DNA from: Aedoeadaptatus coxii
Lineage (GTDB): Bacteria > Bacillota > Clostridia > Tissierellales > Peptoniphilaceae
Strand: one strand, 5' to 3'
Assembly (NCBI RefSeq): GCF_903819215.1
Contig: NZ_CAIJCT010000018.1
DNA: 56,449 nt
The translations under genes and the position numbers were made by a program. The notes under the pieces were generated by a model that ran no database searches, was not told the origin of the DNA, and saw nothing but the letters and a program-made list of their open reading frames with translations. This document shows, piece after piece, positions 1-8,170 of the stretch (within the stretch, counting starts at the first letter, position 1; each line of letters opens with the position of its first letter).

Positions 1-1
1 A

Positions 2-145
2 AGAAATGCAGATCAGATTTTAGTCTTAAAAGCAGGAGAAATAGTAGAACGTGGAAATCATGAAGAACTGATTAAAAATAATGGACTTTATTCTGACCTA
101 ATTAATATAAAATCTAAGACTGAATCTTGGAAACTAAGCAATTAA
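2..145 (+). CDS. ABC exporter ATP-binding subunit, C-terminal end (partial)
   Basis: The open frame enters from the left edge and ends at TAA 143-145, giving the last 47 residues. They contain the tail typical of exporter-type ABC ATPases after the H-loop: the D-Q-I-L-V-L strand, then K-A-G-E-I-V-E-R-G and H-E-E-L-I. The Walker and signature motifs lie outside the window. The family is usually a fused membrane-ATPase half-transporter for drugs, lipids or peptides; the substrate cannot be told here. It is probably element cargo. It is not the missing half of the broken ABC gene at 8600, because this is a C-terminus and that gene lacks its N-terminus. Confidence 0.75.
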   Translation, partial: RNADQILVLKAGEIVERGNHEELIKNNGLYSDLINIKSKTESWKLSN

Positions 146-210
146 TATAGAATGGAACTATAAACAATATTAAATTTTAAGATATAGTGACTTAATGAAC
201 GGAGACTAAT

Positions 211-279
211 ATGAACATAATTAAAACAAAAAATAATACACCTTTTTTCTTTAAGTTATTATATATACAGTATAGATAA
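211..279 (+). other. Short 22-codon ORF, possible truncated gene start
   Basis: ATG 211 is preceded by a GGAG at 201-204 and the frame stops at TAA 277-279. The peptide is lysine-rich and then hydrophobic, like the first residues of a membrane protein. It could be the stub of a gene deleted after its start, or a chance ORF. No family is recognised. Confidence 0.2.
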
Positions 280-332
280 TTCATTTGTAAAATTAAATCT
301 AGTTAATATCAGAAAGAGTTTCTTTCATTTTA

Positions 333-373
333 GAGGACTAACCATGCCCAAGAGCAGGAGTCCTCCTTTTTTT
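333..373 (+). terminator. Intrinsic terminator or attenuator upstream of the sigma-like gene
   Basis: GAGGACT (333-339) pairs perfectly with AGTCCTC (359-365), followed by a seven-T run at 367-373. It lies 41 bases before the start of the sigma-like gene, so it could end transcription from upstream cargo or act as a leader attenuator for the regulator. Confidence 0.7.
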
Positions 374-414
374 GTCTGAAAACATAAAGACAAAAAAGAA
401 TGGAGGAAACATAA

Positions 415-825
415 ATGACAAAAGAGTATTACCTTTATGTCGGAGGGCAAAAAATCAAAGTAAGCGAGCAGATATATAAAGTCTACTGGCGAGAAAGAGA
501 ACACGAAAAGTATTTAGAGCAGGTGGACAAGAAAAACCACTTGCTCTTTTTTTCGTCCCTAAATCATGATGGGAATTTCGAAGATAATTTAGAGGATAAA
601 AACGTTGATGTAGAAAAAGTTGTAGCTACACAAATGATGATTGAAGCACTAAAAAGTGCTTTGTCAAAGTTAAATAGGGATGAGCGGGAAATCATAGAAA
701 GATTATATTTCAATGATGAAACACTTCGTGCAGTAGCAAAGACTAAAAATATCTCACATCCAACTTTAATTAAAAGACGAGATAAAATTTTAGAAAAACT
801 AAAGAAATTTATAGAAGAACTATAA
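415..825 (+). CDS. Sigma-70 region 4-like regulator of a conjugative element
   Basis: 136 residues. About residues 78-136 look like sigma-70 region 4: a helical segment, the A-L-S-K-L-N-R-D-E-R-E-I-I stretch, and a helix-turn-helix around residues 101-125, then a lysine-rich helix. The N-terminal half is charged and unassigned, and no region 2 is seen, so it is unlikely to be a complete sigma factor. Proteins of this size and type sit just before the excision genes in many clostridial Tn916/Tn1549-like elements, where a role in element gene control is suspected. SD GGAGGA lies before ATG 415. The identity of the fold is fairly sure; the function is inferred from context. Confidence 0.7.
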   Translation: MTKEYYLYVGGQKIKVSEQIYKVYWREREHEKYLEQVDKKNHLLFFSSLNHDGNFEDNLEDKNVDVEKVVATQMMIEALKSALSKLNRDEREIIERLYFNDETLRAVAKTKNISHPTLIKRRDKILEKLKKFIEEL

Positions 826-1240
826 ATTATGGTTACCAAAGAGGGCAAATTTTCCTTTATAAAGTGAGGGGAGTTTTGTCCTCTTTTATATAAAAAAAGA
901 AATTAATAGAAATTTGAACCTTGACAACTGAATAGACCAAGACAGGACATTAACCATTTGTGGAGCTTTATAATTTCTTCGCCATGACTTTTCTGCTGAT
1001 AAGGATTTCGGCTTAAATAAATACTCTAGTTAAAAGAAGGATAAAAGAAAACGAGCGACAAAAAGAAATTATATATTCAGCCTAGGAAACTGATGCACTG
1101 AAGCAAATGGGGATAATGATACTTCTACAGTTGTTGCCGGCTCATCTTGAAAAGGGGCGGTGGTGAAATTCCAATGTCGTGACCTACACGCCTGTTAATG
1201 TCAAAAAACTTAAAAAAATTAAAGATAAGGAGAAAATATT
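826..1240. other. Noncoding stretch, possibly a structured RNA or element-specific leader
   Basis: There is no supported gene in these 415 bases. GC rises locally above the surrounding AT-rich genes at 1080-1195. ACTG-AAG (1097-1103) can pair with CTT-bulge-CAGT (1122-1131), and GGCG (1156-1159) with CGCC (1189-1192). GGTGAAATTCC (1162-1172) recalls the motif shared by FMN and cobalamin aptamers, but the rest of those aptamers is absent. A TTGACA occurs at 921-926 without a convincing -10. The block sits between the sigma-like gene and the TnpW-like gene. Confidence 0.4.
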
Positions 1241-1408
1241 ATGTGTGATGAACATAATATAAATACAGAAATGAAAACAGATAAAAAAGATAAACAGATG
1301 ATAAATCAAATTGATGGTTGGAATATAGAAGTTAAATTTAATGAAAATGGATTTAGCTTAGAAAATTTAGTAGAGGAATACATCAAAGAAAAATTTTCTG
1401 TCTATTAG
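1241..1408 (+). CDS. TnpW-like small transposon-encoded protein
   Basis: 55 codons from ATG 1241, with an AAGGAG at 1227-1232, ending at TAG 1406-1408. After a charged N-terminus, the stretch I-D-G-W-N-I-E-V-K-F-N followed by the helix L-E-N-L-V-E-E-Y-I-K resembles the conserved core of TnpW-type small proteins (a beta strand giving way to an amphipathic helix). Such proteins commonly sit immediately upstream of the recombinase in clostridial elements. Their biochemical role is not established. The match is by eye over a short protein, and the position just before three recombinase genes is the stronger argument. Confidence 0.5.
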   Translation: MCDEHNINTEMKTDKKDKQMINQIDGWNIEVKFNENGFSLENLVEEYIKEKFSVY

Positions 1409-1506
1409 GGGCTGACAAAAAATATAAGGAGCGTTATAATATTTTTGTGGAAGCCTAACCTTGGTTTGATTTATTGTATGTAAATTGAACTAAAGGAGGC
1501 TTTTTT

Positions 1507-3225
1507 ATGTTTAAAAACAATTTAGCAAAAGAAAATTTGGCAGTTATGTATTTAAGATTATCAAAAGAAGATGGCGAAAAAACAGAAAGTGACTCTATAT
1601 CCAATCAAAGAGAAATTATAGACTCTTATGCAAGAAAAAATCAAATTACAATTGTCAAAGAGTATGTGGATGATGGGTATTCAGGTGCAAATTTTGATCG
1701 TCCCAATTTTAAAGAAATGATAAAGGCTGCCTATGATAGAAAGTTTAATACAATTATTGTAAAGGACTTATCGAGATTCGGAAGAGATTATATAGAAGCT
1801 GGAAAATATATTCAAAGAATATTTCCGGAAAATGGGATAAGATTTATATCAGTAAATGACAATTACGATAGTAAAAGTGCAGATATAAACGATACACATC
1901 TTATACTTCCTATAAAAAACTTCATCAATGATAGTTATTGCCGAGATATTTCCAATAAGGTAAAAAGCTCTCAAAAGATAAAAAGAGAAAAAGGAGACTT
2001 TATCAGTGCTTTTGCACCTTATGGATATAAAAAATCAGAAAATAACAAAAATAAGTTGGTGATTGATGAACAATCTGCTCCTAACATTAAAAATATATTC
2101 GATATGAAGCTCTTGGGATATTCCTCAAAGGCAATTGCAGATGAATTAAATCGTTTAGGTGTTTTAACCCCAAGAAAATATAAAGAAAGTCAAGGATTTA
2201 AGTGCAACGGATTTCAAAATATAAAAGGCGGTAATTGGTCTGCAAAGGCAATAAACAGAATTATAGAAAATGAGGTATATATTGGAAATACCTTACAAGG
2301 AAAGAGTGTTACTTTAAGTTATAAAAATAAAAAGCAGATAGAAAAAGAGAAAGAAGAATGGATAAGAGTAGAAAATACCCATGAAGCAATTATAAGTAAA
2401 GAAGTTTTTACTATTGCAAATACTATGTTAAAAAGAGATTTGAATAATTCTCGTGGAAAGGACAAAATTGATATTTTTACAGGAATGCTTTTTTGTAAAG
2501 AATGTGGAAGTTCTTTGATTAGAAGGACTGTAAAGTATAAAAAAAGAGAAGAGATATTCTATATCTGTTCAAAGTACAACAAGGAAAAATCTTGCACAAG
2601 ACACAGCATAAAAGAAGAAACCTTGATAAAAGCAGTATCTAAAATAATGAAGTCCTACATTGAATTTAATGAAAATCTATATTCTAAAGTTCAGCGTATA
2701 GATATAAATAAAAATTTGAAAGACAATCAAATTCCTATACTAAAACGAGAAAAAGCGATGACAGAAGAACTCTTATCTTCCCTATACCTTGACCTAAAAG
2801 AAGATGTTATCAGTAAAGAAGAATATCAACTTTTTAGAAAAAACTATACAGAGAAATTGACTAAATTAGATGAAAGTATCGAGTATAGATTAAAAAAACA
2901 GGAATATACTAAGGAGAAGATTGACAAAAATAAGAGTTGGATTATCGACATTAACAAGTATAAAAATTTATCGGAAATAGATAGATTGTCTGTTGTGATG
3001 CTCATTGATAAAATTTTTATTTCTGAAAATAAGACGATAGATGTTAGGTTTAATCATACTGAAGAATTGTCTTTACTTGAAGAAATGACAAAAATGGATA
3101 AGTCTGACATTAAAGCTAACACTATAAAAAAGAAAAGTATCGATAAAAGCAGGAAGTCAAAAACTATCCCCACTGTTATGAATAAAAGTCTTGTAAGTGC
3201 TGAAAGTGAGGTATGCTATGGCTAG
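1507..3225 (+). CDS. Large serine recombinase 1 of 3
   Basis: 572 residues. The N-terminal resolvase domain carries the nucleophile in Y-L-R-L-S (Ser19) and the active-site region K-D-L-S-R-F-G-R-D-Y near residue 93-102. A Recombinase domain follows, around 170-300. A zinc ribbon starts C-K-E-C near residue 328; its second half, C-x8-C near 357-366, is wider than the usual C-x2-C. A coiled-coil C-terminal region follows. Large serine recombinases of the TndX/TnpX type excise and integrate mobile elements through a circular intermediate without a replicative step. SD AAAGGAGG precedes ATG 1507. The gene overlaps recombinase 2 by eight bases, pointing to coupled translation. Catalytic residues look intact. 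Confidence 0.92.
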   Translation: MFKNNLAKENLAVMYLRLSKEDGEKTESDSISNQREIIDSYARKNQITIVKEYVDDGYSGANFDRPNFKEMIKAAYDRKFNTIIVKDLSRFGRDYIEAGKYIQRIFPENGIRFISVNDNYDSKSADINDTHLILPIKNFINDSYCRDISNKVKSSQKIKREKGDFISAFAPYGYKKSENNKNKLVIDEQSAPNIKNIFDMKLLGYSSKAIADELNRLGVLTPRKYKESQGFKCNGFQNIKGGNWSAKAINRIIENEVYIGNTLQGKSVTLSYKNKKQIEKEKEEWIRVENTHEAIISKEVFTIANTMLKRDLNNSRGKDKIDIFTGMLFCKECGSSLIRRTVKYKKREEIFYICSKYNKEKSCTRHSIKEETLIKAVSKIMKSYIEFNENLYSKVQRIDINKNLKDNQIPILKREKAMTEELLSSLYLDLKEDVISKEEYQLFRKNYTEKLTKLDESIEYRLKKQEYTKEKIDKNKSWIIDINKYKNLSEIDRLSVVMLIDKIFISENKTIDVRFNHTEELSLLEEMTKMDKSDIKANTIKKKSIDKSRKSKTIPTVMNKSLVSAESEVCYG

Positions 3226-4960
3226 AACAAAAAATAGGCATATATCACAATCAGAAACAGAAGTTGGAAAAGTGATTGAAAAAATATACATTGCCGGTAT
3301 TTATGCTAGGTTATCACAGGAAAGAAAGGAAGCTTACAGGGATAAAAGTAATTCACTTGAAATGCAGGAAGAACTTTGTATAAATGCTGCAAAAGAAAAA
3401 GATATAAAGATTTTAAGAGTGTACAAGGACTATGAGTATTCTGGAACAAATTTTAAAAGACCTGCATTTATTGAAATGATGGAAGATATTCGAACAGGCA
3501 GGATAAATTGTATCATAGTAAAAGATATGTCAAGGTTTGGTAGAGAGTATTTAGAAATCGCAAACTATATCGAAAAAGTATTTCCATTTTTGGGAGTTCG
3601 ATTTATTTCCGTAAATGATAGTCTGGATACTAAAGACGGTATAAAATCAGATCAGAGTTATGAAATAGCAATAAAAAATATCTTCAATGATTTATATGCA
3701 AAAGATATTTCAAAGAAAATAAAAGCCTCCAAAGAAATAAAAATGAAACAAGGGTCTTTTATAGGAGCAATGGCTCCGTATGGCTATAAGGTTGATAAAA
3801 TTGATGGAAAAAGAGTTCTGATGATGGACGAAAAGGCAGCAGATGTAGTAAGACTTATCTTTTATATGGCAAGTCAAGGTAAATCCAATATGCAAATAGC
3901 AAGAGAATTGACTAAAACATATACGACACCTGATGAATATAAAAGAACAGGTAAAATTTTTAAGGATAAAGAAGATACAAAACAATGGGATATTTCTTAT
4001 ATATCAAAAATGCTTTCTGATGAAGTATATATTGGGAATTTGATTCAAAGAGTATACTCAAATAGACATGATCCAAGTAGGAAAAGTAAGTTTCGTGATA
4101 AAGAAGAGTGGATTATAACAGAGAACACCCACGAAGGTTTAATAGACAAAACTACATTTGAAAATATCAGAGAGATAAAGGAGAAAAAACAAAACTATCT
4201 ACCTTACCATTCACTGAAAAACATAATAAAAGACGGAAAAGAAAATGTTGGAGTAAAAATTCAAAGAGATCATAAAAAAGAAGGAAAGTATGACGACCTC
4301 ATACAGTGCAGTGTTTGTGGCAGATATTTGCAAAAACAATATGGACCACGAGGACTGAAATATCATGATGAGATTTGCTATTGTTATTATTGTAAAGGTG
4401 GAGATAGATTAAACTTAGAAAAATCTCATGTAAGAATATACGAAACAGACCTAGATAAAATTTTAGTAGATACCTTAAAAAGACTGGTTTCAAGCTTTTA
4501 TAAAAAGGATAAAAGATTACGACTAAAAATATATTTAGAAAATATAAGTACTGAAAAGATAAATCAAGTTTCTCTAAAAACAGATGTAAATAATAAAAAG
4601 ATTGCTTCTCTTAGGATCAATCTACAAGAACAATATGAAAACTATGTTAAAGGAGAGGTTCTTTTAAGTGATTTTAAAATAGAAAGTAAAAAAATAAATA
4701 ATCAAATAAAAACCTTGAAAAATGAATTAAAAGTTTTTGATGAAAGAATAAGAAATATAAAAAAGAAAAAAAGAGAAATTATAGAATTTATAGATGTACT
4801 ATTTTGCTGCTTGGATGCTAAAAGCATAGAAGTTGATAAAGAATTGGTCGATACATTAATTAGCCATATAGAAATATCAGAGTATAAGCAGGTTACCATA
4901 TATTTTAAGTTTAAACTTGATAAAGATGTGGGAAAGCAGTTGGAGGTAGAGCATGAATAA
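3218..4960 (+). CDS. Large serine recombinase 2 of 3
   Basis: 580 residues from ATG 3218. An upstream in-frame ATG at 3197 exists, but 3218 follows a GTGAGG and overlaps the previous stop by eight bases, as the next junction does. It has an N-terminal extension of about 30 residues before the resolvase domain, then Y-A-R-L-S with the nucleophile serine, K-D-M-S-R-F-G-R-E-Y, a Recombinase domain, a zinc ribbon (C-S-V-C ... C-Y-Y-C) and a lysine-rich coiled coil. Same family as its neighbours but clearly divergent, so it did not arise by recent duplication. Middle gene of a three-gene coupled operon; it may be needed together with the other two, or serve a different att site. Confidence 0.92.
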   Translation: MARTKNRHISQSETEVGKVIEKIYIAGIYARLSQERKEAYRDKSNSLEMQEELCINAAKEKDIKILRVYKDYEYSGTNFKRPAFIEMMEDIRTGRINCIIVKDMSRFGREYLEIANYIEKVFPFLGVRFISVNDSLDTKDGIKSDQSYEIAIKNIFNDLYAKDISKKIKASKEIKMKQGSFIGAMAPYGYKVDKIDGKRVLMMDEKAADVVRLIFYMASQGKSNMQIARELTKTYTTPDEYKRTGKIFKDKEDTKQWDISYISKMLSDEVYIGNLIQRVYSNRHDPSRKSKFRDKEEWIITENTHEGLIDKTTFENIREIKEKKQNYLPYHSLKNIIKDGKENVGVKIQRDHKKEGKYDDLIQCSVCGRYLQKQYGPRGLKYHDEICYCYYCKGGDRLNLEKSHVRIYETDLDKILVDTLKRLVSSFYKKDKRLRLKIYLENISTEKINQVSLKTDVNNKKIASLRINLQEQYENYVKGEVLLSDFKIESKKINNQIKTLKNELKVFDERIRNIKKKKREIIEFIDVLFCCLDAKSIEVDKELVDTLISHIEISEYKQVTIYFKFKLDKDVGKQLEVEHE

Positions 4961-6476
4961 GATAGCTATATATTTAAGACTTTCTGAAGAAGATTATCAC
5001 AAAGTAGATGAAAGTGAAAGTATAGCAAATCAAAGAGATTATATAAAAAGCTACATTGAAAATGAAACATCTTTAAAAAGTTGTGAAATAGAAGAATATG
5101 TAGATGATGGATATTCTGCTACTAATACAAATAGACCTTCCTTTTTAAGGCTTATTGAGGATATAAAGAGTGGTAAAGTAGGAACTATAATTGTAAAAGA
5201 TATGTCTAGGTTTTCAAGAGATTATATTTTACTTGGGGATTACTTAAGCAATATATTACCATTTCTAAAAATACGATTTATTGCTATTAATGACAACTAT
5301 GATTCTTTAAAAGAACAAGGTAATGGCTTAGATACAGATACACAGTTTAAGACATTGTATTATGATTTGTTCAGTAAGGAATTATCTGAAAAGGTAAGAA
5401 GTTCTATTAGGCAAATTAAATCGCAGGGGAAAAATATAAATTGGGCAGCACCTTTTGGATATATTAAAGATCCTATAGATAAACATAGTATCATCATTGA
5501 TGAAAAAACAGCTTTTATAGTTAAAGAAGCTTTTGATTTATTGCTAAAAGGATATTCGTGTATTCAAGTGGCTAATATATTTAATGAAAAAGGTTATATT
5601 ACACGCTCTGAACGAAAAGAAGAACTGAAACTTTCTGATTATACTGGAAATTTAATTACTGGAAGTGAGGTAAAGAAAAGAGTTTGGACAAACGCAGCTA
5701 TCTCACAGATTACAAGGAACGAACTATATACAGGAGATTATGTATATAATAAATTCAAAGAAACAAAAATAGGTGGAAGAAAAAGAATTTTACTTCCTGA
5801 AGAGGAGTGGAAAATACTTCCAAATACCCATGAAGCTATTATTTCCAGAGAAGTGTTTGATAAGGTTAAGAAAATAAAAGAAAAACGAAGTTTTGGGGGA
5901 TATACAGGAAACAAAAATCGTTCTATTTTTTCTGATAAGATTTTTTGTAAAGAATGTGGTAGACATATGAGTTTACGATGTGACAGTAGACAAAAGAAGA
6001 ATTCAGATAAAATATACAAGTATAAAAGTTATTATTGTAATTTATGTAAAGCTGAGAAAACACCAAACAATATCAAAGAGAAAGATATTATTGAACTTAT
6101 AAAACCAAAATTAAAAGATTTTAAGATTCAAAATACATTAAATGAAGAGAAAGTTATAGAACACAAGAATGTAAAAGAAGAGAATCTAAAGGAAATATCC
6201 ATATTAAACAGCAATTTACAAATCATCTATGAAAACTACAAAAAGAAAATTATTTCAAAAGAGGCGTATCTAAAGGAAAAATCTCTTATACAAGATAAAA
6301 AGATATTATTGGAGAGTAAATTGGAAGAATTGAAGTCAGAGAAGATTGATCCAAGGAAAGAAACGGATATTACAGTCTTAGACGAAGAAAGTTTATTGAA
6401 GGCTTATTTAGACAATAAAATTGATAAAATAGTTGTATCAAGAAGTGGAGAAATAGAAATTATGGAGAAGTATTAG
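4953..6476 (+). CDS. Large serine recombinase 3 of 3
   Basis: 507 residues, the shortest of the three. Y-L-R-L-S opens the resolvase domain close to the N-terminus, followed by K-D-M-S-R-F-S-R-D-Y, a Recombinase domain at about 150-280, a zinc ribbon (C-K-E-C ... C-N-L-C) and a shorter coiled coil. SD GGAGG lies at about 4941-4945, inside the end of recombinase 2, and the two frames overlap by eight bases. The catalytic serine and arginine region is intact, so this is not an obvious pseudogene. No terminator is visible right after its stop, and the next gene has its own promoter. Confidence 0.92.
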   Translation: MNKIAIYLRLSEEDYHKVDESESIANQRDYIKSYIENETSLKSCEIEEYVDDGYSATNTNRPSFLRLIEDIKSGKVGTIIVKDMSRFSRDYILLGDYLSNILPFLKIRFIAINDNYDSLKEQGNGLDTDTQFKTLYYDLFSKELSEKVRSSIRQIKSQGKNINWAAPFGYIKDPIDKHSIIIDEKTAFIVKEAFDLLLKGYSCIQVANIFNEKGYITRSERKEELKLSDYTGNLITGSEVKKRVWTNAAISQITRNELYTGDYVYNKFKETKIGGRKRILLPEEEWKILPNTHEAIISREVFDKVKKIKEKRSFGGYTGNKNRSIFSDKIFCKECGRHMSLRCDSRQKKNSDKIYKYKSYYCNLCKAEKTPNNIKEKDIIELIKPKLKDFKIQNTLNEEKVIEHKNVKEENLKEISILNSNLQIIYENYKKKIISKEAYLKEKSLIQDKKILLESKLEELKSEKIDPRKETDITVLDEESLLKAYLDNKIDKIVVSRSGEIEIMEKY

Positions 6477-6574
6477 TTTGTATAGTTGAAGTTGTAACAA
6501 AATATAAACGAAAATTTCTATATCATAAAATGACTACTATGTCAATAGTGGAGATACTATTTATTTGCTAAATG

Positions 6575-6583
6575 TGGTATAAT
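6575..6583 (+). promoter_or_regulatory. Extended -10 promoter of the RNase H-RnlA module
   Basis: TGG directly followed by TATAAT (6578-6583) makes an extended -10 element 57 bases before the toxin start. No good -35 is seen, which fits extended -10 promoters. It would let the toxin-antitoxin pair be expressed independently of the recombinases. Confidence 0.6.
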
Positions 6584-6639
6584 ACAAATATGAGCGAGGA
6601 GAAATTTATTAAAATTTAGAATAGCGGTGGTGAAAATTT

Positions 6640-8124
6640 ATGGTGAAGAAAAAATTTTATGCAGTAAAGGTAGGTAAGACACCAGGGATATATGGCACTT
6701 GGAGTGAAGCGGAGGAACAGGTTAAAGGATTTCCGGGAGCTGTGTATAAATCTTTTTCTACTGAGGAAGATGCAATAAGATATATATCTTGTGAAGATAT
6801 AAAAGAAATTAAAAGTGTATCTGATGAAACGTCTGCAATAAATAAAAAAATAGAACAGGAAATAAAGAACTTACGAGATAGAGAAGTAATTGCTTTTGTA
6901 GATGGCAGCCATTCTTTAGATGCAGATGGAAAAGAAAAATACAGTTTTGGTGTCCTTCTTTTAACCAATGAATCAGAAGACAGTCTATATAAGGCTTTTA
7001 TAGATAAAACTTATATGGATTCAAGAAATATTGCAGGTGAAATTGAAGGTGTTAAACAAGCTATTTTATGGGCTATTGAAAGCAATAAACAAAGAATAAA
7101 AATTTTTTATGATTATGAAGGCATTGAAAAGTGGGCAACGAAAGAATGGAAATCTAAAGTCAAGATTTCACAGGAATATAGTAAATTCTTTGATGAGAAG
7201 TCAAAGTTGATAAATATAGAATTTGAGCATGTAAAAGCTCATAGCGGAATTGTGTATAATGAAAAAGCGGATGAATTAGCAAAAAAAGCTCTCTTGTCGC
7301 AAGGGTATAAAACATATAATGATGGATCTATCTATTTTATAGGTTTTCAAAAGCAAGATTGGCTTAATATGGTAGAATCACTCAATAATGAAATCAATGA
7401 AGAAGATATTAAAGATAAAATTAAGGTAGAAGAATCTAGTCCAAAAGATTACTTAGATAAATTGTTACTTGTGTTTGACGGTCAACGAGTGATTATTAAC
7501 TGCTACAAAGGTAATAAATCTTACGTTCAAGGGAAACAGAGTTTATTGTTTCAGAAAATTATTTCATTAGCCATTGAAAAATTACCAACAGATAATGCTG
7601 TTATAGAAGTCCTAAATACGTATCATGCTTTAACAGTAGAAAAGTCTGAAGTAGAAAATGCCTTTTCTGCTATATTACCTAATTTCCCAATTAATGAACA
7701 AGATACAAAACTGAGAAACACGTTATTATCAGCAGTATTTAATACCCTAATAATAGGGTATATGCCTGATTATACTTATTTAGTTACACCACTTTTTAGA
7801 GTTATGGAATTTTATTTGCATAGAATTTTGAGTGATAGATTAGGAAAAAATACAACTACATCAAAAGGAAAGAATAAATTTGGTTACTTCAAACCTAACA
7901 AGTCAACAAATAGGTACGAATATAATTCTTCAAAAGGAAATCTTAATAATAATCAGATAGATTATTTAAATGATTTGTATAATAGGTATAACAAGATGAG
8001 ACATCCATATTCTCACTGGTCAGAGAATTCAATGGATACTCAAGTTATAACGGATATAAAAACAGCTCATGATATAATTTTAGAGGGCTTGCAATTTATA
8101 AATAAATATTATATAATGTTCTAG
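6640..8124 (+). CDS. RNase HI-RnlA fusion toxin (HEPN endoribonuclease)
   Basis: 494 residues in four parts. Residues 3-50 are a viroplasmin/RNase H1 N-terminal RNA-binding domain. Residues 82-222 are a complete RNase HI with the acidic set D88 (F-V-D-G-S), E134 (G-E-I-E-G), D158 (F-Y-D-Y) and D211 (E-K-A-D-E-L), plus the loop histidine in H-V-K-A-H. About 270-350 is a TBP-like segment ending in G-K-Q-S-L-L-F-Q-K-I, as in RnlA. About 351-494 is a helical domain with E390 and the HEPN motif R449-x5-H455. E. coli RnlA (RNase LS) is an mRNA-degrading toxin active against T4 phage and is known to depend on RNase HI. Here that partner is fused in place of the RnlA N-terminal domain. The antitoxin-like gene follows after 46 bases. 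Domain calls are by eye; the RnlA assignment rests on motif order and on the partner gene. Confidence 0.75.
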   Translation: MVKKKFYAVKVGKTPGIYGTWSEAEEQVKGFPGAVYKSFSTEEDAIRYISCEDIKEIKSVSDETSAINKKIEQEIKNLRDREVIAFVDGSHSLDADGKEKYSFGVLLLTNESEDSLYKAFIDKTYMDSRNIAGEIEGVKQAILWAIESNKQRIKIFYDYEGIEKWATKEWKSKVKISQEYSKFFDEKSKLINIEFEHVKAHSGIVYNEKADELAKKALLSQGYKTYNDGSIYFIGFQKQDWLNMVESLNNEINEEDIKDKIKVEESSPKDYLDKLLLVFDGQRVIINCYKGNKSYVQGKQSLLFQKIISLAIEKLPTDNAVIEVLNTYHALTVEKSEVENAFSAILPNFPINEQDTKLRNTLLSAVFNTLIIGYMPDYTYLVTPLFRVMEFYLHRILSDRLGKNTTTSKGKNKFGYFKPNKSTNRYEYNSSKGNLNNNQIDYLNDLYNRYNKMRHPYSHWSENSMDTQVITDIKTAHDIILEGLQFINKYYIMF

Positions 8125-8170
8125 TTACTTTTTTATAAGAATGCTTTAAGAGGAAGGAGGAGATGTTGTA

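Noticed and set aside
1..145. The ABC fragment at the left edge as the missing part of the broken ABC gene at 8600
   Set aside because: It is a C-terminal end of an exporter-type ATPase, while the gene at 8600 lacks its N-terminus and is of the ECF type.
1141..1200. A possible FMN or cobalamin riboswitch, from GGTGAAATTCC
   Set aside because: Only this one motif matches; the ordered conserved blocks seen in the true FMN switch at 37398-37508 are missing.
3197..3217. Earlier start of recombinase 2
   Set aside because: No SD before ATG 3197; ATG 3218 has one and repeats the eight-base overlap seen at the next gene pair.
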